From Acidobacteriaceae bacterium (GTDB lineage: Bacteria > Acidobacteriota > Terriglobia > Terriglobales > Acidobacteriaceae): a stretch of DNA of 20,752 bases. Position numbers and translations under genes: made by a program. Position 1 is the first letter of the stretch, and every line of letters starts with the position of its first letter. The stretch spans positions 1 through 20,752 of the forward strand of contig JASHUR010000212.1 in the NCBI GenBank assembly GCA_030039895.1, written 5' to 3'. The notes under the pieces were generated by a model. That model searched no databases. It was not told where the DNA came from and worked only from the letters and a program-made list of their open reading frames with translations. Shown here piece by piece: positions 6,558-14,447 of this stretch.

Positions 6558-7309
6558 ACGCAACAGGCACCAGCGCGACCGGTGCCCGGCCAGAGGGCGC
6601 CTCCGACGAGCAAAGTTCGGCGGCTGCCGTCCGGCAGATGTTCAACAGCATTGCGCCACGCTACGACCTGCTGAATCATGTGCTCTCCTGCAACATCGAC
6701 CGTGTCTGGTGGAACCGCACCGCGCGCCGCTTCCGGCATGTCCTCGCGCAGCCGCAGGCATCCATCCTCGACATATGCTGTGGAACCGGAGACATGACCC
6801 TCGCTCTGCTCCGCCGCCGTCCCGTCGGAGCCGCGCCCGTTCTTGCCGCCGATTTTTCCCACGCCATGCTCGCGCGCGGAGCAGAAAAATTCCGCCATCA
6901 CAATGCCGTCGCCATCGAGGCCGACGCGCTGCATCTTCCTCTTTCCGGCAGTTCGCTCGACCTGATTACAACCGCCTTCGGTTTCCGCAACCTCGCAAAT
7001 TACCAGTCCGGCCTGCGCGAGTTTCATCGTGTGCTCAAACCCGGTGGCGAGCTCGGCATCCTCGACTTCAGCGAGCCCAGCGGTCTGGTCGGCAAACTTT
7101 ACGCCTTTTACTTCCGCCGTATTCTGCCTGCCATCGGCGCGCGCCTGTCTGGAATGGGCAGCGCCTACAGCTATCTGCCCGCTTCCGTGCAGCGGTTTCC
7201 ACCGCCGCAGCAAATGGTCAGGCTCATGGAGGACTCCGGCTATACCCAAGTCTCGTGGACACCGTATACCTTCGGCATTGCCGGACTCTATCGCGGCGTC
7301 AAGGCATAA
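6554..7309 (+). CDS. ubiE: Demethylmenaquinone methyltransferase (MenG/UbiE)
   Basis: This SAM-dependent C-methyltransferase catalyses the last step of menaquinone synthesis, or a step of ubiquinone synthesis in other bacteria. The 251 residues match the family length. The family N-terminal box VRQMFNSIAPRYDLLNHVLS (26-45) is followed by the SAM-binding LDICCGTGD (72-80), AADFSHAML (98-106), DLITTAFGFRNL (136-147), VLKPGGELGILDFSEPSG (160-177) and the late signature YSYLPASVQRFP (205-216). Acidobacteria are mostly menaquinone users, so MenG is the likelier role (inference). The gene starts within the aroB stop (ATGA). Chorismate from the shikimate pathway is also the menaquinone precursor, which makes the pairing sensible. 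The first 22 residues are low-complexity and not part of the fold. Confidence 0.95.
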   Translation: MNATGTSATGARPEGASDEQSSAAAVRQMFNSIAPRYDLLNHVLSCNIDRVWWNRTARRFRHVLAQPQASILDICCGTGDMTLALLRRRPVGAAPVLAADFSHAMLARGAEKFRHHNAVAIEADALHLPLSGSSLDLITTAFGFRNLANYQSGLREFHRVLKPGGELGILDFSEPSGLVGKLYAFYFRRILPAIGARLSGMGSAYSYLPASVQRFPPPQQMVRLMEDSGYTQVSWTPYTFGIAGLYRGVKA

Positions 7310-7367
7310 TGGCTGTGCGTTCGAGCTATGGCGACCTGCACGCCGTCAAGTGTAGGCTAGGTTTGCG

Positions 7368-8798
7368 ATGAACCACGTCATGGTCCAAAAGCCGGCCCGC
7401 ACTGCTGCTGCAGAAAAGAAGTTCGCGGCTGCGCTCTCGGTCACCGCTGCCGGTGTCATGGCGGTCCTCAAGCTCGTCGTCGGCCTGCTCACTGGCTCGC
7501 TTGGCATGTTGTCGGACGCGGCTCATTCCGGCATCGACCTCGCCGGATCTGTTTTAACGCTGCTTTCCGTGCGTGTCTCCGACAAGCCCGCGGATGAAAA
7601 CCACCCTTACGGTCACGCAAAGGTAGAAAACCTGTCCGCGTTCATTGAGACGTTTCTCATGCTGGCGTCCAGCGTCTGGATCACCGCCGAAGCCATCGTC
7701 CGCATCTTCATCGAGCCTGTGGCGCTGCGCTACAGCTTCTGGCCTCTGCTGGTTCTCGCACTCTCTATGGCTGTGGACTCCTGGCGCTCACGCCAGCTCA
7801 GGACCGTGGCTACGCGTTACCAGAGTGATGCTCTGAGCGCCGACGCCTTCCACTTTGCTTCAGACATTTGGTCCAGCGCCGCCGTCTTCATCGGCCTCTG
7901 CGCCGCATGGACCGGCCATATCCTGAATATCCCATGGCTGCGTTTTGCAGACCCTGTTGCGGCCATCGTCGTCGCCATGTTGATCCTCCGTTTCGGATGG
8001 CGCTTGGCCTGGAGGACGGTGGGAGCGCTCACCGACTCCGTCTCTCCAGAAACGCACCGCCGTGTGCTCAGAGAGCTACAGCTCACCGACGGCGTCCTCT
8101 CTGTCGACCAGGCGCGCATGCGCCGCGCCGGCAATAAATACTTTGCCGACTTCACCCTTTCGCTCTCGCGTCAGCTCACCTTCCAGCGTGTTGAAGATTT
8201 GGTCCGCGAAGCCACTAGCGCAGTGCAGCGCGTGCTGCCTGACGCGGACGTCGTCATACATACTGTTCCTCGTCCCACTCTCACGGAGAGCACGTTCGAC
8301 AGAATTCGCGCCGTCGCCGCGCGGAACAATGTCACTCTGCACGACATAAGCGTGCAATCCATCGGAGACCGCCTGCGCGTCGAACAACACCTCGAAGTCA
8401 ATGAAAATCTTTCCCTGCGCCAGGCGCACAGCTTTGTCCGTCGCATTGAAGATGAAATCCGCAGCGAGCTGCCGCAGATCAGCGAGGTGCTCACCCATAT
8501 CGAGAATGAACCTGCAACCATTGAAACGCCGCAGATGATCGAGCTCGACCGGAACATTGAAGCACACTTGCGGCACGCAGCTTCACAGTTGCCTTCCATT
8601 CTCGACATTCATGCAGTAACCATCGGGCGCATTGGCGAGAAACTCCAGGTTTCCTGCCACTGCACTCTGCCGGACGACATGCCCATGCAGCAGGTGCACG
8701 AAATCATCACCGCGCTCGAAGACCGTTTTAAGCTGGAATGTCCTGAGGTGTATCGCGTTCTTATTCACCCCGAACCAGCAACTGACAATTACCACTGA
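7368..8798 (+). CDS. Cation diffusion facilitator family transporter with three C-terminal domains
   Basis: CDF proteins are inner-membrane antiporters that expel Zn2+, Fe2+, Mn2+ or similar ions in exchange for protons. The membrane part (about residues 15-220, six spans) carries SDAAHSGIDLAGS in span 2 and DAFHFASDIWSS in span 5. Both give the HxxxD pair usual in zinc-type members. HPYGHAKVENLSAFIE marks the loop after span 2. The product is about 476 residues against roughly 300 for simple CDFs. The excess is explained by three successive ZT-dimer-like domains (about 225-300, 301-382, 386-470), each ending in a related strand: VVIHTVPRP, VLTHIENEP and VLIHPEP. ATG 7368 is taken as start; ATG 7380 is possible. 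It lies 58 nt after menG and 11 nt before the OsmC gene. Metal specificity is inferred. Confidence 0.93.
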   Translation: MNHVMVQKPARTAAAEKKFAAALSVTAAGVMAVLKLVVGLLTGSLGMLSDAAHSGIDLAGSVLTLLSVRVSDKPADENHPYGHAKVENLSAFIETFLMLASSVWITAEAIVRIFIEPVALRYSFWPLLVLALSMAVDSWRSRQLRTVATRYQSDALSADAFHFASDIWSSAAVFIGLCAAWTGHILNIPWLRFADPVAAIVVAMLILRFGWRLAWRTVGALTDSVSPETHRRVLRELQLTDGVLSVDQARMRRAGNKYFADFTLSLSRQLTFQRVEDLVREATSAVQRVLPDADVVIHTVPRPTLTESTFDRIRAVAARNNVTLHDISVQSIGDRLRVEQHLEVNENLSLRQAHSFVRRIEDEIRSELPQISEVLTHIENEPATIETPQMIELDRNIEAHLRHAASQLPSILDIHAVTIGRIGEKLQVSCHCTLPDDMPMQQVHEIITALEDRFKLECPEVYRVLIHPEPATDNYH

Positions 8799-8809
8799 AG
8801 GGAAACCAC

Positions 8810-9211
8810 ATGATCGCCAGCGTCGAGTGGAAGCAGGACATGCTTTTTGAAGGCCATACACAGAGCGGCCACGCCATCAGGTTCGACTCGTCTGCGGAGC
8901 ACAGTGCCGGCCCAAGTGCAATGGAAGCCGTTTTGACCGCGCTCTGCGCCTGCACCTCGGTCGATGTTGTCAGCATTCTTCAGAAAAAACGGGAGCCTGT
9001 GGCGGGTCTCACAGTCTCTGCGGATGCCGAACAGGCAACCACGCCGCCACGAGTCTTCACTCGCATTCATCTCGTCTATCGGATTAAAGGCAAGGTAACC
9101 GCAGCAGCTGCCCAACACGCTGTCTCGCTCTCCAAGAACAAATACTGCTCGGTCTCGCAGATGCTTGAGAAGGCCGTCGAAATCAGTTACTCCATCGAGT
9201 ACGCTGAATAG
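8810..9211 (+). CDS. OsmC family (peroxiredoxin-like) protein
   Basis: OsmC/Ohr-type proteins are small cytoplasmic thiol peroxidases or related binding proteins. This 133-residue product has both cysteines expected at the active site: Cys48 in ALCACTSVDVVSIL and Cys113 in KNKYCSVSQML. It lacks the longer N-terminal region of Ohr proteins and looks closest to the short YhfA-like OsmC subgroup. GAAGGG, overlapping the stop of the upstream CDF gene, gives a good ribosome binding site 6-7 nt before the ATG. The 11-nt gap implies co-transcription with the metal transporter, which fits oxidative or metal stress protection (inference). The actual substrate is unknown. Confidence 0.9.
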   Translation: MIASVEWKQDMLFEGHTQSGHAIRFDSSAEHSAGPSAMEAVLTALCACTSVDVVSILQKKREPVAGLTVSADAEQATTPPRVFTRIHLVYRIKGKVTAAAAQHAVSLSKNKYCSVSQMLEKAVEISYSIEYAE

Positions 9212-9235
9212 GACGCCTGATCAAGCCGGCAAACG

Positions 9236-9997
9236 ATGTTGCGCGCCTTTCAATTCGGACTCGTTCTGCTGATGCTTGCCGCATTGGCCATGATCTCGGC
9301 CATCGTTACCATGCACTTCGCCATTCATGGGGCCGAGGTTACAGTTCCTGATTTCAAGGGACTCACTGTCGCCGAGGCGACCAACAAGGCAGCGGCTCTG
9401 GGCCTCAATCTCACTGTCGACAATCACTATTACAGTATCGACGTGCCCGCCGGGCATATATCAGGCCAAAGTCCCGTGTCCGGTACAATCGTGCGCCGCG
9501 CATGGCACGTGCGCCTCATTGAAAGCCTCGGTCCGCAGCGCATCGCGGTGCCCGATCTTGAAGGCCTCGATCAGCGCATCGCTTCCATTCAAATCCGCCG
9601 CGCCGCTCTCCAGATCGGCACAATCGCGCAAATGCCCTGGGCTTATTCGCCGGAGGGCACGGTTATCGCCCAAAATCCCACCCCCGGCGCCGCCAGTGTC
9701 GCGCGCCCCTATGTCGGCATGCTGATTGCTGCGCCGCCTGTTGCGACCACCCCAGCCTTCGTCATGCCTGATCTCACCGGTCAAATGTTTTCTGCAGCCG
9801 CACTTGAGGTAACGCATGCCGGACTGAAGCTTGCCCCTCCCAGGTTTGTTCCGCCCACAATCCCGCCCATTGCCGGCGCGTCCTCGGCGCAACCAGTCGC
9901 ACCAGTCGTTCTGGCCGGAACCGTCCTCAGTCAAAATCCGCAGCCCGGCCAGCCCGCCGATGCCTCGACTCCAATCGAGCTCACTGTCGAACAATAA
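9236..9997 (+). CDS. Membrane-anchored PASTA-repeat protein
   Basis: The 253-residue product has a single N-terminal membrane segment (about residues 8-29, short basic start, no clear cleavage site) and three extracytoplasmic PASTA repeats. These lie at about 33-97 (VTVPDFKGLTVAEAT), 102-165 (IAVPDLEGLDQRIASIQI) and 174-252 (FVMPDLTGQMFSAAALEV). Each ends in the Q-x-P-x-x-G pattern: SGQSPVSG, AQNPTPG and SQNPQPG. PASTA domains bind peptidoglycan fragments or muropeptides, usually on Ser/Thr kinases or penicillin-binding proteins. Here no kinase or transpeptidase domain is attached and none is encoded nearby. A cell-wall sensing or anchoring role is inferred. The third repeat holds a Pro/Ala-rich insertion (about 205-225). 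The 3' end overlaps the convergent rsmB end by 17 bp. Confidence 0.88.
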   Translation: MLRAFQFGLVLLMLAALAMISAIVTMHFAIHGAEVTVPDFKGLTVAEATNKAAALGLNLTVDNHYYSIDVPAGHISGQSPVSGTIVRRAWHVRLIESLGPQRIAVPDLEGLDQRIASIQIRRAALQIGTIAQMPWAYSPEGTVIAQNPTPGAASVARPYVGMLIAAPPVATTPAFVMPDLTGQMFSAAALEVTHAGLKLAPPRFVPPTIPPIAGASSAQPVAPVVLAGTVLSQNPQPGQPADASTPIELTVEQ

Positions 9998-11312
9998 GCG
10001 CCGCAAAGAATCCATCACATTTGTGGATTCCCGGAATCGTGCGCAAACATCCCTCGCGCAGCGCTGTGGATCGCAGCATCGCAGCTCCTTGCGCATGCAG
10101 CACGCCCTCTCGTTCCAGTCGATCAACTTCCCCGTCCAGCCACACCCGCCGATGTCCTTGCACCCGGCCCAGGCACTCTTCGACCACTGCCTCATTCTCT
10201 TCAGGCTCCAGCGAGCAAGTCGAGTAGAGCAGCCGCCCGCCCGGCGCAAGCCCCTCCAGTGCGCGCACCAGAATCCTGACCTGCCGCGCATGTTGCCGCC
10301 CCAGGTCCACCTCATCCACGCGAAAGCGAATCTCTGGGTTGCGCCCTATTGTCCCCGTCCCCGAGCAGGGCGCATCGCAGAGAATCAGGTCGTACTCCGC
10401 CTTCAACTCCATCGCCGCTGCATCCTGTACAGCGAACCGCAGCCGCTTATCCGCAAAATTTCTGCGCATCGCATCCAGCCGCCGTTTGCTCGCATCAAGA
10501 GCCGTGATCACCGCCGCCGGATTCCGCTCTGCCAGAATCGCCGTCTTGCCGCCCGGCGCGGCGCAGGTATCCAGAATGTTCTCGCCGCGGCCCGCCAGCT
10601 CCCCAACAAGCTGCGAACCCTCATCCTGAATCCGCACCCAGCCTTCTCGAAACGCCTTGCTACGCGCCACATCGCCCTTCACCACGCGTCGCGCCACAGT
10701 CAGGAATTGCCCCTGCGCGAGTTCCACACCCTCATCGGCCAGCGACCGTTCGGCATCCGGATGCGCCAGTCGTACGCTGGTTTCGGCAGGCTCCTGATCG
10801 AATTTGCAGACGGTCCGCGCAGTTTCCGCGCCATAGAACCGCTCCCATCGCTCCACCATCCAGCCCGGATGCGCGAACTCCTCGGCCAGCGACTTCCCGC
10901 CAGATGCTGCTCGCTGTGCCCGAGTCAGCTTGCGCAGTACGGCATTCACCATGCCTGCCGCAAATCTTTCCCCCGCGCGCTTGGCGAGCTCAACGCTTTC
11001 GCCAATGGCCGCATGCGCGGGTATCCGGTCGAGATACAGAAGTTGATACGCGCCCAGGCGAAGCGCCGTCTGCACCGTCGGCGCCAGCTTCACTTCAGGA
11101 CGCGTCAGTAACGGACGAATTAGTTCATCCAGCTTCAGCTGCCAGCGCAAAGTGCCCAACACGAGCGTGGTAACAAGTGCTCGGTCCTGCGCGGAGAGCG
11201 CATCCACCTCACGTCCACGCAACAACTCATCGCTGTGCGCGTCCGTTGTCGCAACTTTCAGCAGAATCTCAAAGGCGGCTGCGCGTGCCGGCGCAACCGG
11301 AGGCGCGCTCAT
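9981..11312 (-). CDS. rsmB: 16S rRNA (cytosine-5)-methyltransferase RsmB
   Basis: RsmB uses SAM to methylate C967 of 16S rRNA in E. coli. The 443-residue protein has an N-terminal NusB-like RNA-binding domain (about 8-135, with LGTLRWQ, LRLGAYQLLYLDRIPAHAAI and VNAVLRK) followed by a Rossmann methyltransferase domain. SAM binding is marked by LDTCAAPGGKT (247-257). The two catalytic cysteines are visible: Cys316 in DAPCSGTG and Cys366 in LLYSTCSLEPEENE. The C-terminus ends in the usual CDGFFAALI-type strand. The ATG overlaps the fmt stop (ATGA), so rsmB is translationally coupled to fmt. This is the common def-fmt-rsmB arrangement, consistent with a role in translation. Confidence 0.95.
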   Translation of the reverse strand: MSAPPVAPARAAAFEILLKVATTDAHSDELLRGREVDALSAQDRALVTTLVLGTLRWQLKLDELIRPLLTRPEVKLAPTVQTALRLGAYQLLYLDRIPAHAAIGESVELAKRAGERFAAGMVNAVLRKLTRAQRAASGGKSLAEEFAHPGWMVERWERFYGAETARTVCKFDQEPAETSVRLAHPDAERSLADEGVELAQGQFLTVARRVVKGDVARSKAFREGWVRIQDEGSQLVGELAGRGENILDTCAAPGGKTAILAERNPAAVITALDASKRRLDAMRRNFADKRLRFAVQDAAAMELKAEYDLILCDAPCSGTGTIGRNPEIRFRVDEVDLGRQHARQVRILVRALEGLAPGGRLLYSTCSLEPEENEAVVEECLGRVQGHRRVWLDGEVDRLEREGVLHAQGAAMLRSTALREGCLRTIPGIHKCDGFFAALIVRQ

Positions 11313-12256
11313 TCCCCCAGCCTATCGCCGGTTTCAAGTCTGTTTCCGCGAAGGAACTCCGCAGCGGGCATTCGCTTCTTGCCTTCCAGTTGCACCTCCA
11401 CCAGCTCAAGCCATGTGCCTTCACCGCACCGGACAAACATCCTTCCATCCCGCACGCGCAATGTCCCCGGCTCCTCTGGCCCGTCCGGGAGCGAACCCGC
11501 ATCCAACGGCATCAGCCGCTGCGCCACAAACTTTCTCCCATTCAAAAGCGTCCATGCGCCCGGCCACGGCTCAAAGCCACGCCAGCGGTTGTACAACGTC
11601 ATTGCCGGCCGGTTGAAGTCCAACCGCCCATCGTCCCTCGCAAGTATCGGTGCGTGCGTCGCCTGGGCCTCGTCTTGCTTCGTCGGCCCGGTTGTCCCGG
11701 CAGCCAGGCCCTCCAGCGTCTCTACCATCAACGCCGCACCCATCGCGGCCAACAGTGGAAATACGTCCTCTGCTGTCTGGTCCGGAGCGATTGTCAGCTC
11801 CTGCTGCAAGAGGATATCGCCCGTGTCCAATCCTTCATCCAGCCGCATTGTAGTCACGCCCGTCTTCGCCTCACCGTTCGCGACCGCCCACTGTATCGGC
11901 GCTGCCCCGCGATACTTCGGCAGCAGCGAAGCATGCAGGTTCAGGTTGCCATATCGCGGCAAATCCAGCATCCACTTGGGAATGATTCGCCCATATGCAA
12001 CAACCAGAATCACGTCCGGCGCGATGCGCTCCAGTTGCGCTCGGAATTCCTCATTCCTTTTGATTTTTTCCGGCTGAATCACCGTCAGTCCGGCGGCCAG
12101 CGCTGTCTGCTTTACAGGCGGCGCAATCAGCGTCATGCCGCGTCCGCTGGGACGGTCTGGCTGCGTCACGACCAGCGCTACTTCGTGCCCTGCGCGCAGC
12201 ACCGCCTGCAAGGTCGGAACCGCAAACGACGGTGTGCCGCAGAAAACGATCTTCAA
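11309..12256 (-). CDS. fmt: Methionyl-tRNA formyltransferase
   Basis: Fmt formylates Met-tRNAfMet with 10-formyl-THF, preparing it for initiation. The product is about 315 residues, the family norm. Visible motifs are KIVFCGTPSFAVPTL at the N-terminus, VVTQPDRPSGRG, NLHASLLPKYRGAAPIQWA with the catalytic Asn/His and SLLPxxRG loop, and GLDTGDIL with the catalytic Asp. A C-terminal OB-like domain follows (from about residue 205). I place the start at TTG 12256: the family begins at that Lys-Ile-Val-Phe, and AAGGGA lies 7 nt upstream. An in-frame ATG at 12295 overlaps the def stop (ATGGTAG) and would add 13 residues (328 in all); it has no clear ribosome binding site but could be used by coupling. 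The stop overlaps the rsmB start. Confidence 0.95.
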   Translation of the reverse strand: MKIVFCGTPSFAVPTLQAVLRAGHEVALVVTQPDRPSGRGMTLIAPPVKQTALAAGLTVIQPEKIKRNEEFRAQLERIAPDVILVVAYGRIIPKWMLDLPRYGNLNLHASLLPKYRGAAPIQWAVANGEAKTGVTTMRLDEGLDTGDILLQQELTIAPDQTAEDVFPLLAAMGAALMVETLEGLAAGTTGPTKQDEAQATHAPILARDDGRLDFNRPAMTLYNRWRGFEPWPGAWTLLNGRKFVAQRLMPLDAGSLPDGPEEPGTLRVRDGRMFVRCGEGTWLELVEVQLEGKKRMPAAEFLRGNRLETGDRLGE

Positions 12257-12288
12257 GCTCTTGTCCCTTATTACGTGGACGGCCAGTC

Positions 12289-12798
12289 CTACCATTCGCC
12301 TGCGCGCTGCATCTTGCGAATCTTCCGCAAAATCAGGTCACGCTTCAGCGCGCTCACACGGCGGAAGAACAGAATTCCATCCAGATGGTCAATCTCATGC
12401 TGGAAGGCGCGTGCCAGCAGCTCTTCGCCTTCCATCTCGAACCACTTGCCTTTCAAATCCTGCGCGCGCACCCGTACTTTGGCGGCGCGCGAAACCTTTT
12501 CGCGAATCTCCGGTACGCTCAGGCATCCTTCTTCCTCGTATTGCTTGCCCTCGCGCGAGATGATCTCCGGATTGATGAGCACGATCCGGTCTTCCTGCTT
12601 TTCCTTGAAGCTCAAATCAATGACCGTCAGCCGCTTCGACAACCCGATCTGCGGCGCCGCCAGGCCAATGCCCTTGGCCGCATACATTGACTCGAACATA
12701 TCGTCTACCAGCTTCGCGAGTTCCTCGTCGAACTCCGTCACCGGTTCGCCCGGACGCTCCAGCACCGGGTCGGGATATTTAACAATCTCTCTCAGCAT
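12289..12798 (-). CDS. def: Peptide deformylase
   Basis: Peptide deformylase is a metalloenzyme that removes the N-formyl group from new proteins, so it reverses at the protein level what Fmt adds at the tRNA level. The product has 169 residues, the same as E. coli Def. All three family motifs are present: GIGLAAPQIG (43-52), EEGCLSVPE (89-97) with metal ligand Cys92, and QHEIDHLDG (133-141) with ligands His134 and His138 and catalytic Glu135. It begins 20 nt after aroC and runs directly into fmt. The ATG start aligns with the family N-terminus. Confidence 0.97.
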   Translation of the reverse strand: MLREIVKYPDPVLERPGEPVTEFDEELAKLVDDMFESMYAAKGIGLAAPQIGLSKRLTVIDLSFKEKQEDRIVLINPEIISREGKQYEEEGCLSVPEIREKVSRAAKVRVRAQDLKGKWFEMEGEELLARAFQHEIDHLDGILFFRRVSALKRDLILRKIRKMQRAGEW

Positions 12799-12818
12799 AG
12801 TGTAAGAACCAAACGGCC

Positions 12819-14000
12819 TCAGTAATTCCGAATCTGCTCAAGGTATCCATCATAGTTCCGCTTGAGTTCCCGCAGCGAGTCTCCGCCGAACTTCTCTAAC
12901 ACCAGCCTTGCGAACGCCAGCGCGACCATCGCCTCTGCTGCAACCCCTGCCGCCGGAACCACACACACGTCGCTGCGCTCGTAGGCAGCCTTCGTCTCTT
13001 CGCGCGTATCAAATCGGACCGAAGCCAGCGGACGCCGCAGAGTCGAAATCGGCTTCAGATAACCGCGAACCACAATGTCTTCCCCGTTTGAAATGCCGCC
13101 CTCAATGCCGCCGGCGTTGTTGTGTTCACGGGTAAAGCGGGTGTGGGCGCCATTCGCTCGCGTCTCAGCATAGCCGATCGCGTCGTGCACCTCAGAACCC
13201 AGAGACTCAGCCGCGGTAACGCCGCGCCCGATCTCTACCGCCTTGACCGCCTGCAATGAAACTACAGCCTGCGCCAGAATCCCATCCAGCCGCTCATCCC
13301 AGTTGGCATAGGTACCAATTCCGGCGGGCGCGCCGTGAACTACCACCTCAAACACGCCGCCGACGGAGTCTCCAGTCCGCAGCGCAAGATCAACCTCGGC
13401 CTTCATGCGCGCTTCTGCTTCTTCATCCACGCAACCTAGCAGAACTTCATCTTTCTCTCGCAGCGTGCATATCTCGTCCCAGGTTGCGTCGCGCTCCATC
13501 TCCGCCCGGCCCACGCGAATCACATGGCTCGCAACATCAATTCCCAACTCCAGCAGCAACGCCTTGGCAATCGCGCCGGCAGCCACGCGTGCGGTTGACT
13601 CGCGCGCTGAGGCCCGCTCCAACACATAGCGCGCATCCGGAAAGTCATACTTTAGCGCGCCCGCCAGATCTGCATGGCCCGGCCGCGGAGAGGCCACCGC
13701 CTTGTGCTTCGCCGGATCGCCAGCCTCTACCGGCAGCGACTCGGTCCAGTTCTTCCAGTCGCGGTTTTCAATCTCCATGGCAATCGGCGAGCCGATCGTC
13801 CTGCCATGCCGCACTCCGGACAGGATATGCGCCGTGTCATGCTCAATGCGCATGCGCCCGCCGCGGCCGTACCCCTGCTGACGCCGCCACAGCTCGCGGT
13901 TCACCCGCGCAATATCAATCGGAACGCCGGCCGGTATCCCTGAAACCATCGCAATCAGGCTCTCGCCGTGCGATTCTCCCGCGGTAGAAAAACGTAGCAT
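12819..14000 (-). CDS. aroC: Chorismate synthase
   Basis: AroC forms chorismate from EPSP using reduced FMN, the final step of the shikimate pathway that AroB opens elsewhere in the window. The 393-residue protein starts with LRFSTAGESHGESLIAMVSG and contains RRQQGYGRGGRM (39-50), SPRPGHADLAGALKYDF, the RASARES motif, EHNNAGGIEGGISNG and STLRRPLASVRFDTREE. All are characteristic of chorismate synthase. GAAGAG lies 5 nt before the ATG at 14000. It is the first gene of the tight run aroC-def-fmt-rsmB, an association of aromatic synthesis with translation genes that probably reflects shared growth-rate demand (inference). The length fits the Gram-positive/actinobacterial-type group, longer than the E. 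coli enzyme (361). Confidence 0.97.
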   Translation of the reverse strand: MLRFSTAGESHGESLIAMVSGIPAGVPIDIARVNRELWRRQQGYGRGGRMRIEHDTAHILSGVRHGRTIGSPIAMEIENRDWKNWTESLPVEAGDPAKHKAVASPRPGHADLAGALKYDFPDARYVLERASARESTARVAAGAIAKALLLELGIDVASHVIRVGRAEMERDATWDEICTLREKDEVLLGCVDEEAEARMKAEVDLALRTGDSVGGVFEVVVHGAPAGIGTYANWDERLDGILAQAVVSLQAVKAVEIGRGVTAAESLGSEVHDAIGYAETRANGAHTRFTREHNNAGGIEGGISNGEDIVVRGYLKPISTLRRPLASVRFDTREETKAAYERSDVCVVPAAGVAAEAMVALAFARLVLEKFGGDSLRELKRNYDGYLEQIRNY

Positions 14001-14042
14001 GCCTTCTCTTCGTCCAAACTTATTCAGCTATTTAATTTTAGA
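14001..14042 (-). promoter_or_regulatory. A+T-rich leader with possible aroC promoter
   Basis: The 42-bp gap between the EVE gene stop and the aroC start is strikingly A+T-rich compared with its surroundings. On the minus strand it contains candidate -10 boxes (TAAAAT, TAAATA). A CTGACC element 17 bp before TAAATA lies in the end of the EVE gene. Matches are only partial, so this is a suggestion that the aroC run can be transcribed separately from the SurA-like/YhaM/EVE genes. Confidence 0.3.
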
Positions 14043-14423
14043 TTACGCGCCGGTCAGCCATGCCCATTGTGCTGCCGTCAGCGGAACAACGGAAAGCCGC
14101 CCCTGCGTCACCAGTGGCGATCCCGCAAAGACCTTCTGCGCCTTAATCTCCGCCAGTGTGCGCGGCTTCTTCAGCGGCTCGCCCGCGGCAATGCGTACCT
14201 GCGGATTCTTCGCGTCCTTAACAACCACGGTTAGAACCTTCGCCGTACCCACCGCCGTTTTCTCATCCCCTGTGTGGTAAATCACCAGATCATCGCCGGG
14301 TTTCATCCCACGCAAATACATCACCGCTGCCGGGTTCTTCACACCGTCCCAGATTGTCTGCTCTTCGCGCGTTAAATCCTGGAAGGAATACGCGCCCGGC
14401 TCTGTCTTCAGCAAATACGCCAT
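14043..14423 (-). CDS. EVE domain-containing protein
   Basis: EVE domains have a PUA-like fold and recognise modified bases in DNA or RNA; the human homologue is THYN1. This 126-residue protein is a single EVE domain: AYLLKTEPGAYSFQDL at the start, then TIWDGVKNPAAVMYLRGMKP, GDDLVIYHTGDEKTAVGTAKV and SPLVTQGRLSVVPLTAAQW near the end. I choose ATG 14423 because family members start with M-x-Y-W/L-L-x-K-x-E-P and GGAGG lies about 11 nt upstream. GTG 14441 would add six residues. It lies 24 nt after the YhaM-like gene and is probably on the same transcript. No restriction genes are nearby, so a housekeeping RNA or DNA role is likelier than defence (inference). Confidence 0.88.
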   Translation of the reverse strand: MAYLLKTEPGAYSFQDLTREEQTIWDGVKNPAAVMYLRGMKPGDDLVIYHTGDEKTAVGTAKVLTVVVKDAKNPQVRIAAGEPLKKPRTLAEIKAQKVFAGSPLVTQGRLSVVPLTAAQWAWLTGA

Positions 14424-14447
14424 CGCTCCCGTCGCCTCCACCTATCG

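Noticed and set aside
6362..7249. 295-codon minus-strand reading frame opposite aroB/menG
   Set aside because: It runs antisense across two genes with intact catalytic motifs and shows no domain of its own.
9831..11111. 426-codon plus-strand reading frame
   Set aside because: It is antisense to rsmB, with Arg/Pro/His-rich low-information protein; rsmB on the other strand has all catalytic motifs.
11177..12805. 542-codon plus-strand reading frame
   Set aside because: It is antisense to fmt and def, which are clearly real; its long span reflects G+C-rich codon bias on the opposite strand.
13256..13987. 243-codon plus-strand reading frame antisense to aroC
   Set aside because: It is a shadow of chorismate synthase, with no recognisable domain and skewed Arg/Ser/Pro composition.
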